This document shows, piece by piece, positions 16,740 through 28,913 of a DNA stretch of 58,826 nt. Made by a program: the position numbers and the translations under genes. The stretch lies in contig CANQPE010000006.1 in assembly GCA_947625645.1 (NCBI GenBank), positions 1 through 58,826 on the forward strand. The letters run 5' to 3'. The notes beneath the pieces were generated by a model. That model was not told the origin of the DNA. It made no database searches and was given only the letters and a program-made list of their open reading frames with translations. Positions within the stretch are counted from its first letter, which is position 1. Each line of letters begins with the position of its first letter. Source of the stretch: an uncultured Clostridia bacterium (lineage in GTDB: Bacteria > Bacillota > Clostridia > TANB77 > CAG-508).

Positions 16740-19232
16740 ATGGCAAGAAATAGAATAAACAATGGAAATCAACCAAGAAAGGGAGCAGCAAAAAGAACAA
16801 CTAGAAAACAAGCATCGAGATTAGATATGGCAATTGTTATCTTATTTGTTTTAAGTATTCTTTCTGCTGTTTTAATTTATACAAAATCAGGAGTCATAGG
16901 GATAAAATTAACAGAAATTTTAGGTGGACTGATGGGAATCATACGCTATGTTGTACCAATAGGAATCTTTGCATTAGGTGTAAAAATTGCTTGCGAAGGT
17001 AGTGAAGACCTCACATATCGATTGACGCAATATGTTATTTTTTTAATTACCATAGCAACTGTCATGGCAACATTTGAAATTTCCAAGGGAGACTTAGTGG
17101 CAACAAAAGAATTACAAGAAGTTTTAAAAGACGCCTATGCCATTGGAACAAACGGCGTTGGAGGAGGAGCGATTGGAGCAGCCATAGCAGTTCCACTGGT
17201 AAATTTATTAGGAACATTTGGAGCAATTGTTTTAAGTTTAGGCGTTACCATTTTATTAATTGTCTTTATGTTTGGCATTAATATGTCACAGTTAATCCAA
17301 AATGCCATACAAAAGTCACAAGAACGTAAAGAAATGCGCAGACAAGAACGTTATGAGGCACGCCAGATGCTAAGAGAGGAAAAACAACCACCAAGAAGGA
17401 AAGCCGTCCAGATGAGTGACCCAGAAGAAGTAGGAGAACAAATTAAAATTAATTTTGGTGGAAGAATCGTTGAAGAAAATGAAAATAAAAACTTGAAAAA
17501 ATATGACCATACTGAAGACGATATCATCCCTTTAACAAAACAGACCAAGAAAAGTGGAATATTTGGATTGAAACATGAAGCACAAGAAGAACAACCACAA
17601 CAAATAGGAGAACCTCAAATCGTAGCGAAGGAAGACAAAAAACAGCAAACACCAGAGTTGCAAGCAGATGTCATTGAAAATAATTTATTTAAACAAGAAG
17701 AGAAAAAGAAGGAAGACAGAACAACAGAAGTATTGCAATTAGAACATGCTATGATGGTAGAAGATGAACATTATGAATATCCACCAGTAGAATTATTAGC
17801 AAAACCAGAGCAAAAGGCTTTAAAAGGAGGGGCAAGAGCTTTAACCGATACAGCAGCCAAACTACAAAAAACATTATATAGTTTTGGTGTTTCAGCAAAG
17901 GTAGAACATGTTTCAGTAGGACCAGCCATTACACGCTATGAACTAAAACCAGCTGAAGGAGTACGTGTTAGCAAAATAGCAAATTTGGCAGATGACATTG
18001 CATTAAACTTAGCAGCAGAAACCATTCGTATCGAAGCACCAATCCCAGGAAAGCAAGCAGTGGGAATTGAAGTGCCAAACAAAGAAAAACAACCAGTAAA
18101 ATTAAGAGAAGTCATTGAAAGTGAAGAATTCCAAGAAAGCAATTCAAGATTAACGATAGCATTAGGACGAGATGTAGCTGGAAATATTCAATTAGGGGAT
18201 ATTGCAAAAATGCCCCATGTACTAATAGCTGGTTCAACAGGTTCTGGAAAGAGTGTTTGTATTAATACCATTATTACAAGCATTATATACAAGAGCAAAC
18301 CAAGTGAAGTAAAACTAGTGATGGTAGACCCTAAAGTTGTAGAATTGTGCGTATACAATGGAATTCCTCATCTTTTAATACCAGTCGTAACCGATCCTAA
18401 AAAAGCAGCAGGAGCTTTGGCTTGGGCTGTACAAGAAATGGAAAACCGCTACAACCTATTTGCACAAAAAGGTGTAAGAGACATCAAAGGATATAACCAT
18501 GCCATTGAAAATGAAGAGGGAATGGGAAAACTTCCACAAATTGTTATCATTGTAGATGAGCTGGCAGATTTGATGATGGTGGCAGCAAAAGATGTGGAAG
18601 AATCAATTTGTCGTTTAGCACAAAAAGCAAGAGCCGCAGGAATGCATTTGGTCATTGCAACACAAAGACCATCTGTTGACGTTATAACCGGTTTAATTAA
18701 GGCAAATGTACCTTCAAGAATTGCATTTGCAGTATCTTCACAAATTGATTCAAGAACAATATTAGACAGTGTAGGTGCAGAAAAACTATTAGGAAAAGGT
18801 GATATGCTATTTTTCCCTTCAGGTGCACCAAAACCTGTCAGAGTACAAGGTGCTTTTGTATCAGATGAAGAAGTAGAAAAAATTGTAGACTTTATTAAGC
18901 AAAATGGTACAGCAACATATAGTGAAGAAATCTTAGAAAGCATAGAGAATCCAAACAAAGGAGAAAAAGAAGTGACAGAAACTGCAGAGAATGAGGATGG
19001 GGCAGATGATTTATTAATGGATGCCATTCAAACAGTGATTGAAACCGGACAAGCTTCTACTTCTTTTATCCAACGAAAATTTAAAGTGGGGTATGCACGC
19101 GCCGGAAGGATTATTGATCAAATGGAAGAAAGGGGCGTAATATCCGGATACGAAAGAAACAAACCAAGAGAAGTGCTCATGACGTTAGAGCGATTAGGAG
19201 AATTAAAAACGGGATTGCCGGAAAAGGAATAG
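16740..19232 (+). CDS. ftsK: DNA translocase FtsK/SpoIIIE
   Basis: 830 aa. It has an N-terminal membrane domain with four hydrophobic segments (about residues 30-190) and a charged Glu/Gln-rich linker. The motor follows with Walker A ([13 protein letters not shown]), Walker B ([13 protein letters not shown]) and the [22 protein letters not shown] stretch. The C-terminal gamma winged helix ([21 protein letters not shown]) reads DNA polarity. It pumps chromosome DNA through the closing septum. Length is typical for the SpoIIIE type. Confidence 0.97.
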   Translation: MARNRINNGNQPRKGAAKRTTRKQASRLDMAIVILFVLSILSAVLIYTKSGVIGIKLTEILGGLMGIIRYVVPIGIFALGVKIACEGSEDLTYRLTQYVIFLITIATVMATFEISKGDLVATKELQEVLKDAYAIGTNGVGGGAIGAAIAVPLVNLLGTFGAIVLSLGVTILLIVFMFGINMSQLIQNAIQKSQERKEMRRQERYEARQMLREEKQPPRRKAVQMSDPEEVGEQIKINFGGRIVEENENKNLKKYDHTEDDIIPLTKQTKKSGIFGLKHEAQEEQPQQIGEPQIVAKEDKKQQTPELQADVIENNLFKQEEKKKEDRTTEVLQLEHAMMVEDEHYEYPPVELLAKPEQKALKGGARALTDTAAKLQKTLYSFGVSAKVEHVSVGPAITRYELKPAEGVRVSKIANLADDIALNLAAETIRIEAPIPGKQAVGIEVPNKEKQPVKLREVIESEEFQESNSRLTIALGRDVAGNIQLGDIAKMPHVLIAGSTGSGKSVCINTIITSIIYKSKPSEVKLVMVDPKVVELCVYNGIPHLLIPVVTDPKKAAGALAWAVQEMENRYNLFAQKGVRDIKGYNHAIENEEGMGKLPQIVIIVDELADLMMVAAKDVEESICRLAQKARAAGMHLVIATQRPSVDVITGLIKANVPSRIAFAVSSQIDSRTILDSVGAEKLLGKGDMLFFPSGAPKPVRVQGAFVSDEEVEKIVDFIKQNGTATYSEEILESIENPNKGEKEVTETAENEDGADDLLMDAIQTVIETGQASTSFIQRKFKVGYARAGRIIDQMEERGVISGYERNKPREVLMTLERLGELKTGLPEKE

Positions 19233-19257
19233 AAATTTGGTGAAAAAATATGGAACT

Positions 19258-19310
19258 GGTTGGAAAACAATTCAATTTTGGCACATCAAAATTGTAATGA
19301 TTTTTCAACC
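19258..19310 (+). promoter_or_regulatory. Imperfect 53-nt hairpin upstream of an unknown gene
   Basis: GGTTG pairs with CAACC on the outside and CAATTTTG with CAAAATTG around the loop GCACAT, with partial pairing between. No clear T run follows. It could be a weak ftsK terminator or a structured leader. Confidence 0.4.
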
Positions 19311-19338
19311 TTATTCTACATAGAAAGGGAGTGTCAGA

Positions 19339-20910
19339 TTGCGAAAGAAAAAGGAAACATTCATGAAAAAAATTGTGAAAAAAAATTTTAATGATGAATT
19401 AGAAAGTGTTCTAGAGCAAAAAGAATTTGAAGAAAACGTAAAAAGTACACTCCTTAGCATTTTGTATAAAATTGAAGCAGCATATAGAGATATTAGTATT
19501 GTAAAACCAGATATTTATACAAAAGAAGAGTATATAAAAAAATTGATATGGACAATACAATACCAATGTGATTCTGTGAAGTTGGTTCGTATGGGGTCAG
19601 AAGATACGTGCATTCCTAAACATGCTACTTTTTTTATTGATAAAGAGAAAAAAAAATTGGAATGCTATCCTATTGAAAGGAAAGTATTATATGCTATATG
19701 GAAACTAGGCAAAAAAGAATGCTTACTTAAAAGTGGAAATTCGCTAATAGATATGGCACTTTCTGATTTTTTAAATGTAGGAAATACCATTGATTTTGTA
19801 GAACCATTGCGTGACTTTAACGGATATTCTTGGACAACACTTTTTACAGAAATAGAAAGTATTGCTCACAACTTAATTTACCAGAATTTGCGTATTTTAG
19901 TAGGCAATCAATTTTTAACCAATTGGGTATTCCGTCAAGAAATGATGATTGACTATTATGATGAATTAAAAGAAAACTTAAACAATGAATATGGTCAAAA
20001 ATTAGCAGGTAACATAATTAAAGAATGGATTACCATTGCAATTTTGTTAGAGAGAAAATTTACACCAGAGAAAATGCTACCATATGAGATAGAAAAAAAG
20101 AGAGTGGAAAAAGAATTTGTAGAGATGCAGGATAAACCAGCCTATATAGAAGCAATTACAAAACAAAAGTTGAAGTTATCCAAAAAAATTAAAGAAATTG
20201 ACAAAATATTAAATAGTAAGGTTTTGTTACAACAAGAATATATTAAAAGAAATGAGGTACTACCATTAGACAAGAAAATCTTTAGTATGCGTGTGCTATC
20301 ACAGCAAATGAAACAGGAAAGAGAAAAAATCTGTCAAAGAGTAGAAACATTAAACCAACATTTAAACCCTAAAAATTATGTGAGGTATAAAAAAGAATTA
20401 GAGCAAAAATATAAATATTTAGCTTTATTAGACATAGAAGATTTAGAAAAAGCAATTCAACGTTATCTTGTGAGGTTTCAAAAACGATTTTTAATGTGCT
20501 TTTCGATGCAAATAGACAAGCACAATACAAAACAAGAAATCATTACATTGCTATATCAATTCCGTTATTATTTGCAATTACCAATCACACGTGAAAAGCA
20601 TGTTTATGAGGAAATACCAGAAACGCTTATCAAACCTGTGATGCAAAAATTACTAAGCAAAGCTGAGGAATTAAAAGCCATTCAAAAAATAACAAAAAAC
20701 GAAGAAACTATGTATCAAATTTGGAAGGCAATTTTTGCAGTGAGAGCCATCCGACTAGAAGATGTATCAATAAAATTAACAAAAGATAAAAAGGACCAGT
20801 ATATTTTGCAAGTTTTTGATGAAGATATGTTTGAAGAAAAAATACCGATGAAAAAGCTTCAAGAAATGGAAGAAGTTAAGTTGAATAAAAAGTTAAAGAT
20901 CTTTGATTAG
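19339..20910 (+). CDS. Hypothetical protein, about 520 aa
   Basis: I do not recognise this protein. Two starts are possible: TTG 19339 behind GAAAGGGAG, or ATG 19363 behind AAAAGG. It is soluble, very Lys/Glu-rich and largely helical. A central coiled coil spans about 240-330 (KLKLSKKIKEIDKILNSK). There is no signal peptide, membrane segment or catalytic motif that I can name. The C-terminal segment RAIRLEDVSIKLTKDKKDQYILQVFDEDMF may be a small beta domain. It lies 19 bases before the beta-CASP hydrolase gene and is probably co-transcribed with it. Confidence 0.75.
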   Translation: MRKKKETFMKKIVKKNFNDELESVLEQKEFEENVKSTLLSILYKIEAAYRDISIVKPDIYTKEEYIKKLIWTIQYQCDSVKLVRMGSEDTCIPKHATFFIDKEKKKLECYPIERKVLYAIWKLGKKECLLKSGNSLIDMALSDFLNVGNTIDFVEPLRDFNGYSWTTLFTEIESIAHNLIYQNLRILVGNQFLTNWVFRQEMMIDYYDELKENLNNEYGQKLAGNIIKEWITIAILLERKFTPEKMLPYEIEKKRVEKEFVEMQDKPAYIEAITKQKLKLSKKIKEIDKILNSKVLLQQEYIKRNEVLPLDKKIFSMRVLSQQMKQEREKICQRVETLNQHLNPKNYVRYKKELEQKYKYLALLDIEDLEKAIQRYLVRFQKRFLMCFSMQIDKHNTKQEIITLLYQFRYYLQLPITREKHVYEEIPETLIKPVMQKLLSKAEELKAIQKITKNEETMYQIWKAIFAVRAIRLEDVSIKLTKDKKDQYILQVFDEDMFEEKIPMKKLQEMEEVKLNKKLKIFD

Positions 20911-20928
20911 AAAGGAATGTGAATAAAT

Positions 20929-22576
20929 ATGAAAATTACGTTTTTAGGAGCAACAGAGTCTGTAACAGGTTCGAATTTTTTAGTGGAAGCAGCTGGCAAA
21001 CGTTTTTTAGTAGATTGTGGTATGTGGCAAGGAAGAGCAGAATTTGAGGACCAGAATTTTCAAGACTTTGCATTTGACCCCACGCGGTATTGATTTTATG
21101 TTATTAACACATGCTCATATTGACCATTCTGGGAGAATTCCAAAATTATATAACGAAGGATTTCGCAATCCTATTTATGCCCATAAAGCCACATGCGATT
21201 TATGTGCCTTAATGCTACCAGACAGTGGTCACATTCAAGAAATGGAAAGTGAATGGAAAAATCGAAAGAGGATTCGAAAAGGAGAAGAGCCAAGAGAACC
21301 AATTTATACAGCAGAAGATGCCGTAAAGTGTTTGCAGATTTTTCATCCAGTAAAATATGATGAAATTATAGACATTACAGAACAGATTCATGTACGTTTT
21401 AATGATGCGGGACACATGTTAGGGTCAAGCATTATTGAGTTATGGGTTGAAGAAGATGGAAAAACAACCAAAACAGTATTTACAGGTGATTTAGGAAATA
21501 ATGATATTCCACTTCTTAGTGAACCAACCATGATAGATAAAGCAGATTATTTAATTATGGAGTCTACTTATGGTAGTAGGCTACACGTGCGTAATGATGA
21601 AAAAGCAGAACTATTTTTAAAAATTGTTTCTGAAACATTAGACAAACAAGGAACAGTTGTCATTCCTTCTTTTGCAGTGGGGAGAACACAAGAAATTTTA
21701 TATGAAATTAACAAATTAAAAGATATTCGAAAAGATGAAGAATTTCAAAAGCAATATAAAACCTTAATGCAGGCACCTGTTTTTGTGGATAGTCCATTGG
21801 CGATTTCTGCGACAGAAGTATTTCGTGAAAATATGGACTTATTTGATGACGAAACACAAGCAGAAATGTTAAAAGGTGATAATCCATTAGAATTTCCAGG
21901 GTTAAAGTTTGCTATGACAACAGAAGAGTCAAAAGCCCTTAATGAAAGCACCACACCAAGTATTATTATATCTGCAAGTGGCATGTGCGAAGTGGGTAGA
22001 ATTAAGCACCATCTAAAACATAATTTATGGAACCCAAATAGTACCATTTTATTTGTAGGGTACCAAGCACCTGGAACATTAGGTTACAACATTGTCAATG
22101 GAGCAAAACAAGTAAAAATTTTTGGAGAAGATATTGCAGTCAATGCGCGCATAGAATATATTGAAGGGTATTCAGGTCATGCAGACCAAGAAGGATTGAT
22201 GAACTTTATTTATTCTTTCCGTGAAAAACCAAAACATATTTTTTTAGTGCATGGAGAAGAGGAATCAAAAGAGGTATTAGAACAAAAAATTATAGAAGAA
22301 ACCAATTTGCCAGTTACCATTCCAGAGTTTGGAGAAACGTATACACTAGACGAAGAAGTAACCATGACACATAAAGTAGAAAGAAGAGAACCTGAAATGA
22401 GGTTGAAACGTGAGGTCATTACACGATTAGAGAAACTAAAAGAAGAAATAAAAGATATGGAGCAATATGTGCGTGAAGATATGATAAATACGGATATGAA
22501 AGATGAAGATGTCTTTAGGATAAATGAGAAGATGAAAGATTTGGAAAAACAAATTTTAAATGTGATTGAAGGATAA
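20929..22576 (+). CDS. MBL-fold beta-CASP RNA-processing hydrolase, frameshifted near the N-terminus
   Basis: ATG 20929 (MKITFLGATESVTGSNFLV) follows an AGAAAGGAATGTGA leader. The frame stops at 21091, but from about 21080 another frame continues to 22576. One extra C in the CCCC at 21078-21081 explains the break; without it the protein reads FAFDPRGIDFMLLTHAHIDHSG. Motifs present are HAHIDHSG (metal ligands), DAGHMLGSSI, FTGDLG, ESTYGSRLH, SGMCEVGRIKHHL, GYSGHADQEGL and a C-terminal VHGEEES. These are the metallo-beta-lactamase plus beta-CASP plus RMMBL layout of predicted exo/endoribonucleases. Length (about 549 aa) is normal. The ORF track shows only 21017-22576, with a wrong N-terminus. 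Confidence 0.85.
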
Positions 22577-22639
22577 GATGCATTGAAACACAACGACAAT
22601 TTTCATGAAAACTGTACCTAGAAAGGAATGTAGTAAAAA

Positions 22640-24547
22640 ATGGGGAACAAGTATTTAAATGAAGCCATGGTAGGAAACAGAAGCATGTTAGCAACCTATA
22701 CAGAAAAAGGAGAATTGCAAAGGGTATATTTCCCTTGTAGAGACCAAAAACAATATATTGATTTTTTCCATACAGGGGTAAAAATTAATGGCTCAGATGT
22801 GATTTATTTGCATGACGATATCAACAATGTGTACAAGCAATATTATGATACAGATACCAACATTTTAAATACAGAAGTGGAAAATACGTATTTTCATTTA
22901 AAAATGTTGCAAACAGATTTTGTTTTGCTAAAAGAAGATGTATTGGTAAAAAAATATACATTTATGAATGAATCTAAAATAGATTTAAAGGTGGAATTTT
23001 ATGTATATGCAGGGTTTGTGACAGATTGCAATAATGAAACAAGCTGTAAAATGGTAGATGGGGGAATGTTACACTATGCACACGATTATGCAATTGCTAC
23101 GTTTGCAAAAGGATATGATACGTTAAAATATCAAATTCATGGTAGCCAAAATACCATCAAAAGAGGAGAACTTTATGATAAAGATTATATCGGAATGTCT
23201 CCAGAGGGTAGTGTTTGCTATGATATTGGCGTATTGGAACCAGGGCATAAAAAGGAAATATATATACTTTGTACAATAGGAGAAAATACCAATATTTCCC
23301 GAATGGAAGAGGAAATTGACAGAATCAAAAGAATAGATTATGTAAAAGAATATAATAATGTAAAGGCCTATTGGAGAAAATATGTAAGAGACCATAATGG
23401 AATGAATATTCAAGAACCTAAAAATACATATGAAGAGATGATTTATGAAATATATAGGCGTAGTATTTTACTGTTTCCATTATTAATCAATCAAGAAACA
23501 GGGGGAATGATTGCTTCACCAGAAGTGGATGAAAATTTTACACAATGTGGAAGGTATGCTTATTGCTGGCCAAGAGATGCAGTGTTTATGACAAAAGCAA
23601 TGGATTTATTGAAAATGGAAAGGGAAACAGAGAAGTTTTACAAAGTTTTTTGTAAAAAGACACAGAGCAAAAATGGGATGTGGGAACAGCGTTTTTATAC
23701 AGATGGAAAATTAGCACCATCATGGGGCTACCAAGTTGATGAAACGGCAAGTGTTGTGTATGGAGCTTATGAGCATTATTGTATGACAAAAAATGAAAAA
23801 TTTTTAAAAGAAGTATTACCAATGTGTGAGAGAGCCGTTGATTTTTTAAAGCGTTATGTGAAAGATTGGTTAGAACCAAAAGAAAATCATCAATATCATG
23901 TTAGTTACGACTTGTGGGAGATGTGTGAGGGCATACATTTATATTCATTAGCAAGCATTTATGCAGCTTTTGAAAGGATGTTGGAGATATACCGCGTTTT
24001 AGGAAAAAATGTGTCAGATTTTGAACATAACCGATTAAAAGAAGAAAAAATACAAAAGAATAAAGTAGAATTAGAAGAACAATTGACTAAAATAAAACAA
24101 TATATGAATACAAATTTATATGACGAAGAAAAGAAGTGTTATGTGAGAAATACAGAAGATAAAAAGATGGATGTTAGTTTATTGGGAGCAGTTGTTCCAT
24201 TTCATGTGTTCAAGCCCAAAGAAAAAAAGATGCAAAATACAGTAGAAAGAATCAATATGTCATTAAGAACCTATACAGGAGGCTATCAACGATTTGAACA
24301 AGATAATTATCGAAATGGTAATCCATGGTCAATAGCGAATCTTTGGATGACCTTATATTATTTAGAATCAGGAGAAAAACGAAAAGCAAGAGAAACATTT
24401 GACTTTGTTGTTAAAACATGCGGAAAACATTATTTTTTAGGAGAACAAATAGACAATAGTACCATGAAACCAAACTGGGTCATTGGTTTAGGATGGGCCC
24501 ATGCGATGTTTATTATTGTATTACAAAAATTTTTAAAGAATACTTGA
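22640..24547 (+). CDS. Glycoside hydrolase family 15 (glucoamylase-like)
   Basis: 635 aa, no signal peptide, so cytoplasmic. An N-terminal beta-sandwich (about 1-250) precedes an alpha/alpha barrel with GRYAYCWPRDAVFM, the APSWGYQVDETASVVYGAY stretch, the acid/base region SYDLWEMCEGIHLYSLASI, and NPWSIANLWMTLYYL near the end. These match GH15 enzymes that release glucose from alpha-glucans or trehalose-like sugars by inversion; the exact substrate is unknown. It lies upstream of GAPDH but has its own terminator, so any link to glycolysis is only suggestive. The start is preceded by the AGAAAGGAATGTAG leader. Confidence 0.87.
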   Translation: MGNKYLNEAMVGNRSMLATYTEKGELQRVYFPCRDQKQYIDFFHTGVKINGSDVIYLHDDINNVYKQYYDTDTNILNTEVENTYFHLKMLQTDFVLLKEDVLVKKYTFMNESKIDLKVEFYVYAGFVTDCNNETSCKMVDGGMLHYAHDYAIATFAKGYDTLKYQIHGSQNTIKRGELYDKDYIGMSPEGSVCYDIGVLEPGHKKEIYILCTIGENTNISRMEEEIDRIKRIDYVKEYNNVKAYWRKYVRDHNGMNIQEPKNTYEEMIYEIYRRSILLFPLLINQETGGMIASPEVDENFTQCGRYAYCWPRDAVFMTKAMDLLKMERETEKFYKVFCKKTQSKNGMWEQRFYTDGKLAPSWGYQVDETASVVYGAYEHYCMTKNEKFLKEVLPMCERAVDFLKRYVKDWLEPKENHQYHVSYDLWEMCEGIHLYSLASIYAAFERMLEIYRVLGKNVSDFEHNRLKEEKIQKNKVELEEQLTKIKQYMNTNLYDEEKKCYVRNTEDKKMDVSLLGAVVPFHVFKPKEKKMQNTVERINMSLRTYTGGYQRFEQDNYRNGNPWSIANLWMTLYYLESGEKRKARETFDFVVKTCGKHYFLGEQIDNSTMKPNWVIGLGWAHAMFIIVLQKFLKNT

Positions 24548-24562
24548 AAAGTATTCTTTTTT
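24536..24562 (+). terminator. Terminator of the GH15 gene
   Basis: AAGAATACTT and AAGTATTCTT with loop GAA, then TTTT. The stop codon lies inside the hairpin. Confidence 0.7.
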
Positions 24563-24628
24563 GGTATAAAATGGTATTGCCCAAGGAAAAGATGGGTAAA
24601 ATAAGAATAGCCGAAAAGGCTAGGATGA

Positions 24629-25645
<1,017 letters not shown>

Positions 25646-25670
25646 AAATGAAATAAGTGTCGACCAAAAA

Positions 25671-25713
25671 CCCCCGCTCGTGTTAAGACAATTTGTCTTA
25701 ACACGAGCGGGGG
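25671..25713. terminator. 43-nt GC-rich palindrome between convergent genes
   Basis: CCCCCGCTCGTGTTAAGACAA is the exact reverse complement of TTGTCTTAACACGAGCGGGGG, with a single T between. It separates gap from the minus-strand VWA gene and should stop transcription from both sides, although the T runs are poor. The GC-rich arms contrast with the AT-rich background. Confidence 0.65.
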
Positions 25714-25738
25714 CGATTGTTTTATCCGATCCTATTTT

Positions 25739-28176
25739 CTATTTTTGTGTTTTATGTTTTTTCAAAAGTATAATGAATGTGCAGATACAAGTGATGGCAA
25801 GTAGGTAAGTGATAATTTGCTGAGTTATGCTAATTCCTGTAGGTGGAATAATTGTTACAGATAAAGCTTTAGAAAAGTCAGATTCATTTTGGCTTGCCAC
25901 ATACATACTGTTAAGCTGTACTTGTGTTGCGGAAATAGAAGAGTAGCTCTGCATTCTTCTTCCAATCACATTGGAATATTGAAAGATTTCAGCACCAGCT
26001 TTAAAGTTAGAGATGTCGTTTGTATTATTTAACCTCTTATTAAAGACTACTTTGGCATATCGTTCACCATTGTTACCAATGGTTCCATTTCGAAAAGCAT
26101 CACAGTTTTCAAGTTCTGTTGTCACACATATATTGGTTGGGTTATCCTCAATATTTAAGTCAGATTGCGCTTTCCAGCCAAAGGTAGAATTTGTTTTACC
26201 AGGCATTGTTAAGAGTGTTGCATTTGGGTCAAAAGAAAGTCCGTCAGGGATATAACTCATTAAAGTAACTTTGTCAGATGAAACCGGAGATGGATTTCGA
26301 ATGCCAATGGTATATTCTATTTCAAGAGTGCTACCTGCCATAATTTCACGGTCTAGGTAATAAAGAAGAACAGGTCCTTTTACATCTCTTAATTCTTTGG
26401 TTTCAGCAGGTGCCAAATCGGCATCCATAAAGGCAGAACCTTTATCAACATCGTAAAATAATTCACGTCCATCAGATAATGTAATTCGCACGCCACTTAC
26501 TTTCATTTCTGTTTCTAGGGCGAATGGATCTCTTGAGGAAAGTGCTAAATTTTGACCAGACCAGGATGTCTCAACAATGTTATATTCGTCACTAGAATAG
26601 AAGGTTCCACCGACATTCCAACCACCTTCTACTGAAGTCACGCTAACATTGTCTAGTGGATAAGTTCCTGTCTGAGCAATCATGTAACTTTTATCAGAGA
26701 GTTCTTTGGCTTTGGTTTGATTTGCTATGCTTGGCGTATAGTTATCAATCATTTTGAATAATCTATCTTGATTAGCAGTCATGGTTTCAAAATTTTGTGT
26801 CACTTCTTGTCTACGAGCTTCGTTATCACAACCCTTTAGGTATGGGATATACTCGGAAAATTCTCTTAGATTTTCTGTTACATTTTTCATAATTAATTCT
26901 TTCACATAGTTGGTAATAATATTGGTAACGTCTGCATCATCCGCATGGAAAAATTTTGTATTTTCATTATCAAATGTACACATTCTGTTAACTAAATTAT
27001 CAGTTTCCGCATCTCCTGTTATGGTAACTAATGAAATCATATAAACACCTTCATCAATTAAGCGCTGCATTTCTGCTTTGGTTGAACCAACAATGGCATT
27101 TAATTTTTTGTCTAAAGTCTCTGTATTTTCTGGCTCTAAGTCTTCGGCATACAATGTCATTTCAGGATTGCCACTTCCTTCAGTTAAAGGAATACCATCT
27201 GATAGTAAAAGGATAAGTCTATTAGAATCTGCTGTTGTATTCACAAAAGATTCACCAGTAAGCGTTATGGCATCTTTAATATTGGTAAGAGCTCCTGTAA
27301 CATCTACTCTAGCATATTGTAAAAGGGTATCTAATTTTTGATTTAGCAAGTCCTTGTTTTGTGTTAGATTTTGGATTAACAAGCTTTTTTCAGCAAATGC
27401 AACAATTCCAATATAGGTATTGTCATCATTAGAAAGCAAAGAATCAATTAAGTTTCTTGCGGCATCAATTTCGTAAGAAATTCTAGACCTTCCATGATAG
27501 GTTTCCTCAATCATACTAGGAGAAATATCGATAGTAAGAAACACTTGCGCACAACCCTTTCCACTAATTATAATTTCTCTTGTGTAAGAATCAAGGGCAT
27601 TTCCACTGTTACCAACAGAGGTACTAAAATAATCATTTCCATTATATTTTAAAATATTTTTTACAGATTCACTTTGATTCATATTGGTATCGCCAAGATA
27701 GCCATAACGGAATCTAACAGAATAGCTTCCAGAAAATCCAGAAAAGCAATAAGAACCATCTGAACCTGTTCTTTGGGTAGAGACAACATTTCCATCTGAA
27801 TCTAACAGTTCAACATAGATATCGGAAATATATTTTTCGTCATTGTCTTTTACACCATTTGTAGAAGGCATACCAGTTGCTTGGGCTAAGTCGCCTTCCA
27901 TGTTTTTAATATCTTCAAAGGCATTGCCAGAAATACTAGTATAATACACTAAGGTTGTTTTAGTTTCAACATCATCTCCAGAACCAGAAATATCAGGGCG
28001 ATTTCCAGGATTTACACTAGGTTGAGAGCTCCCAGAACTAGAACCACCACCGACCGACCAGAACCACTAGGAATAAAACTAGCCTCAACGCCCAAAGAAT
28101 GTGCATTACTACTATTTCCTACAAATATTAACATCATCATCAGAATAAATGGCATAGCCCATAACAATTTTTTCAT
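25739..28176 (-). CDS. VWA-domain surface protein with SdrD-B-like domain, frameshifted after the signal peptide
   Basis: The 5-prime part (ATG 28176, behind GAAAGG) encodes a signal peptide, MKKLLWAMPFILMMMLIFVG, then a Ser/Gly linker. Its frame stops near 28012. The main frame (ORF 25739-27949) is open upstream through GGGSSSGSSQPSVNPGN into the same linker, so a one-base shift near 28045-28060 splits one gene of about 810 codons. Domains in order are an SdrD-B-like repeat (GNAFEDIKN ... SDGSYCFSGFSG); a von Willebrand A domain with MIDAS DISPS and SDGIPLTEG; a long extracellular part; and a C-terminal membrane helix (ITYLLAITCICTFIILL) with a basic tail. It is probably a membrane- or wall-associated adhesin-like protein. 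There is no LPxTG. Confidence 0.75.
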
Positions 28177-28274
28177 TTTTTTCACAATCCTTTCGTTTGG
28201 CATAAAAACACATGCTTACACCTTAATTATACCATAAAAGCCAGAAAATGTAAATTAATTATGTGCATTTTGTC

Positions 28275-28310
28275 AAAAAAAGAAGATATTCCTAAAATAA
28301 GAATACCTTC
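28275..28310 (-). terminator. Terminator of the XRE gene
   Basis: On the minus strand GAAGGTATTC pairs with GAATATCTTC (one wobble), followed by seven T. Confidence 0.75.
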
Positions 28311-28343
28311 ATTAACAAATTTATTCAAATTGAGTGTCATATT

Positions 28344-28715
28344 TTATTTATTTTTAGCCTCATCTTCTTTTTGTTTGTCTAATAATTCTTGCATAATGCG
28401 TTTTAAAATTTCTTGATTTTCTCGGTTTAACTTTTTTATTCCGGCAGCAAAAGCAAAATCCATAGCAGTTAAATGCACTCTATTGGGATTACGATTTTCA
28501 GACAATGCAACTAATTTGTCAAGTGGTTCATTTAGGGCTGTAGCAATTTTAGATAACGTATCAACTGTAACTCTAAGAGGTTTTTTACTGCGATTATCGT
28601 ACCCCTTTTCAAGGCTATCTAAATAAGTGTGACTAATATCTAGTTTTTTTGCAAAATCTCGCAAAGAAATATCACCACGTTTTTCTCTTAAAAAATCACC
28701 TAGCATATTGCTCAT
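28344..28715 (-). CDS. XRE-family helix-turn-helix regulator
   Basis: 123 aa, start behind AGGGGG. The N-terminal HTH spans about residues 5-70 (LREKRGDISLRDFAKKLDIS-HTYLDSLEKG), with the extra LSKIATALNEPLDKL helix usual for XRE/SinR/Cro proteins. The C-terminal half (AAGIKKLNRENQEILKRIMQELLDKQKEDEA) is a helix that may dimerise or bind a signal. It is divergent from the Spo0E-like gene at 28914, so it probably regulates that gene, itself, or both. The shared 200-nt intergenic region holds the likely operator. Confidence 0.88.
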   Translation of the reverse strand: MSNMLGDFLREKRGDISLRDFAKKLDISHTYLDSLEKGYDNRSKKPLRVTVDTLSKIATALNEPLDKLVALSENRNPNRVHLTAMDFAFAAGIKKLNRENQEILKRIMQELLDKQKEDEAKNK

Positions 28716-28794
28716 AGTATCAACCCCCTATGTACATTGTAAACCGTAGATTATGAGAAGTCAATTAAAAAAACAAAAAAAATGTAAAATATGA

Positions 28795-28823
28795 TTGACA
28801 AAAGAATGAATGTACGGTATGAT
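28795..28823 (+). promoter_or_regulatory. Promoter for the Spo0E-like gene
   Basis: TTGACA, 17 nt, TATGAT. Downstream is a five-codon open frame (MTNGL, ATG near 28853) with a good ribosome binding site (AAGGAAGGAAG), before the weaker start at 28914. TGTAAA and CCGTA elements occur on both sides of the intergenic region and may be operator parts. Confidence 0.6.
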
Positions 28824-28913
28824 TTACACAAGAAAGGAAGGAAGTGACTGATATGACTAATGGTTTATGAACTATACTATTGTACTATGATATAATCGAA
28901 CTGGTGATAACAG

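Noticed and set aside
18449-19027. 192-aa minus-strand ORF
   Set aside because: Antisense to the conserved FtsK motor; shadow.
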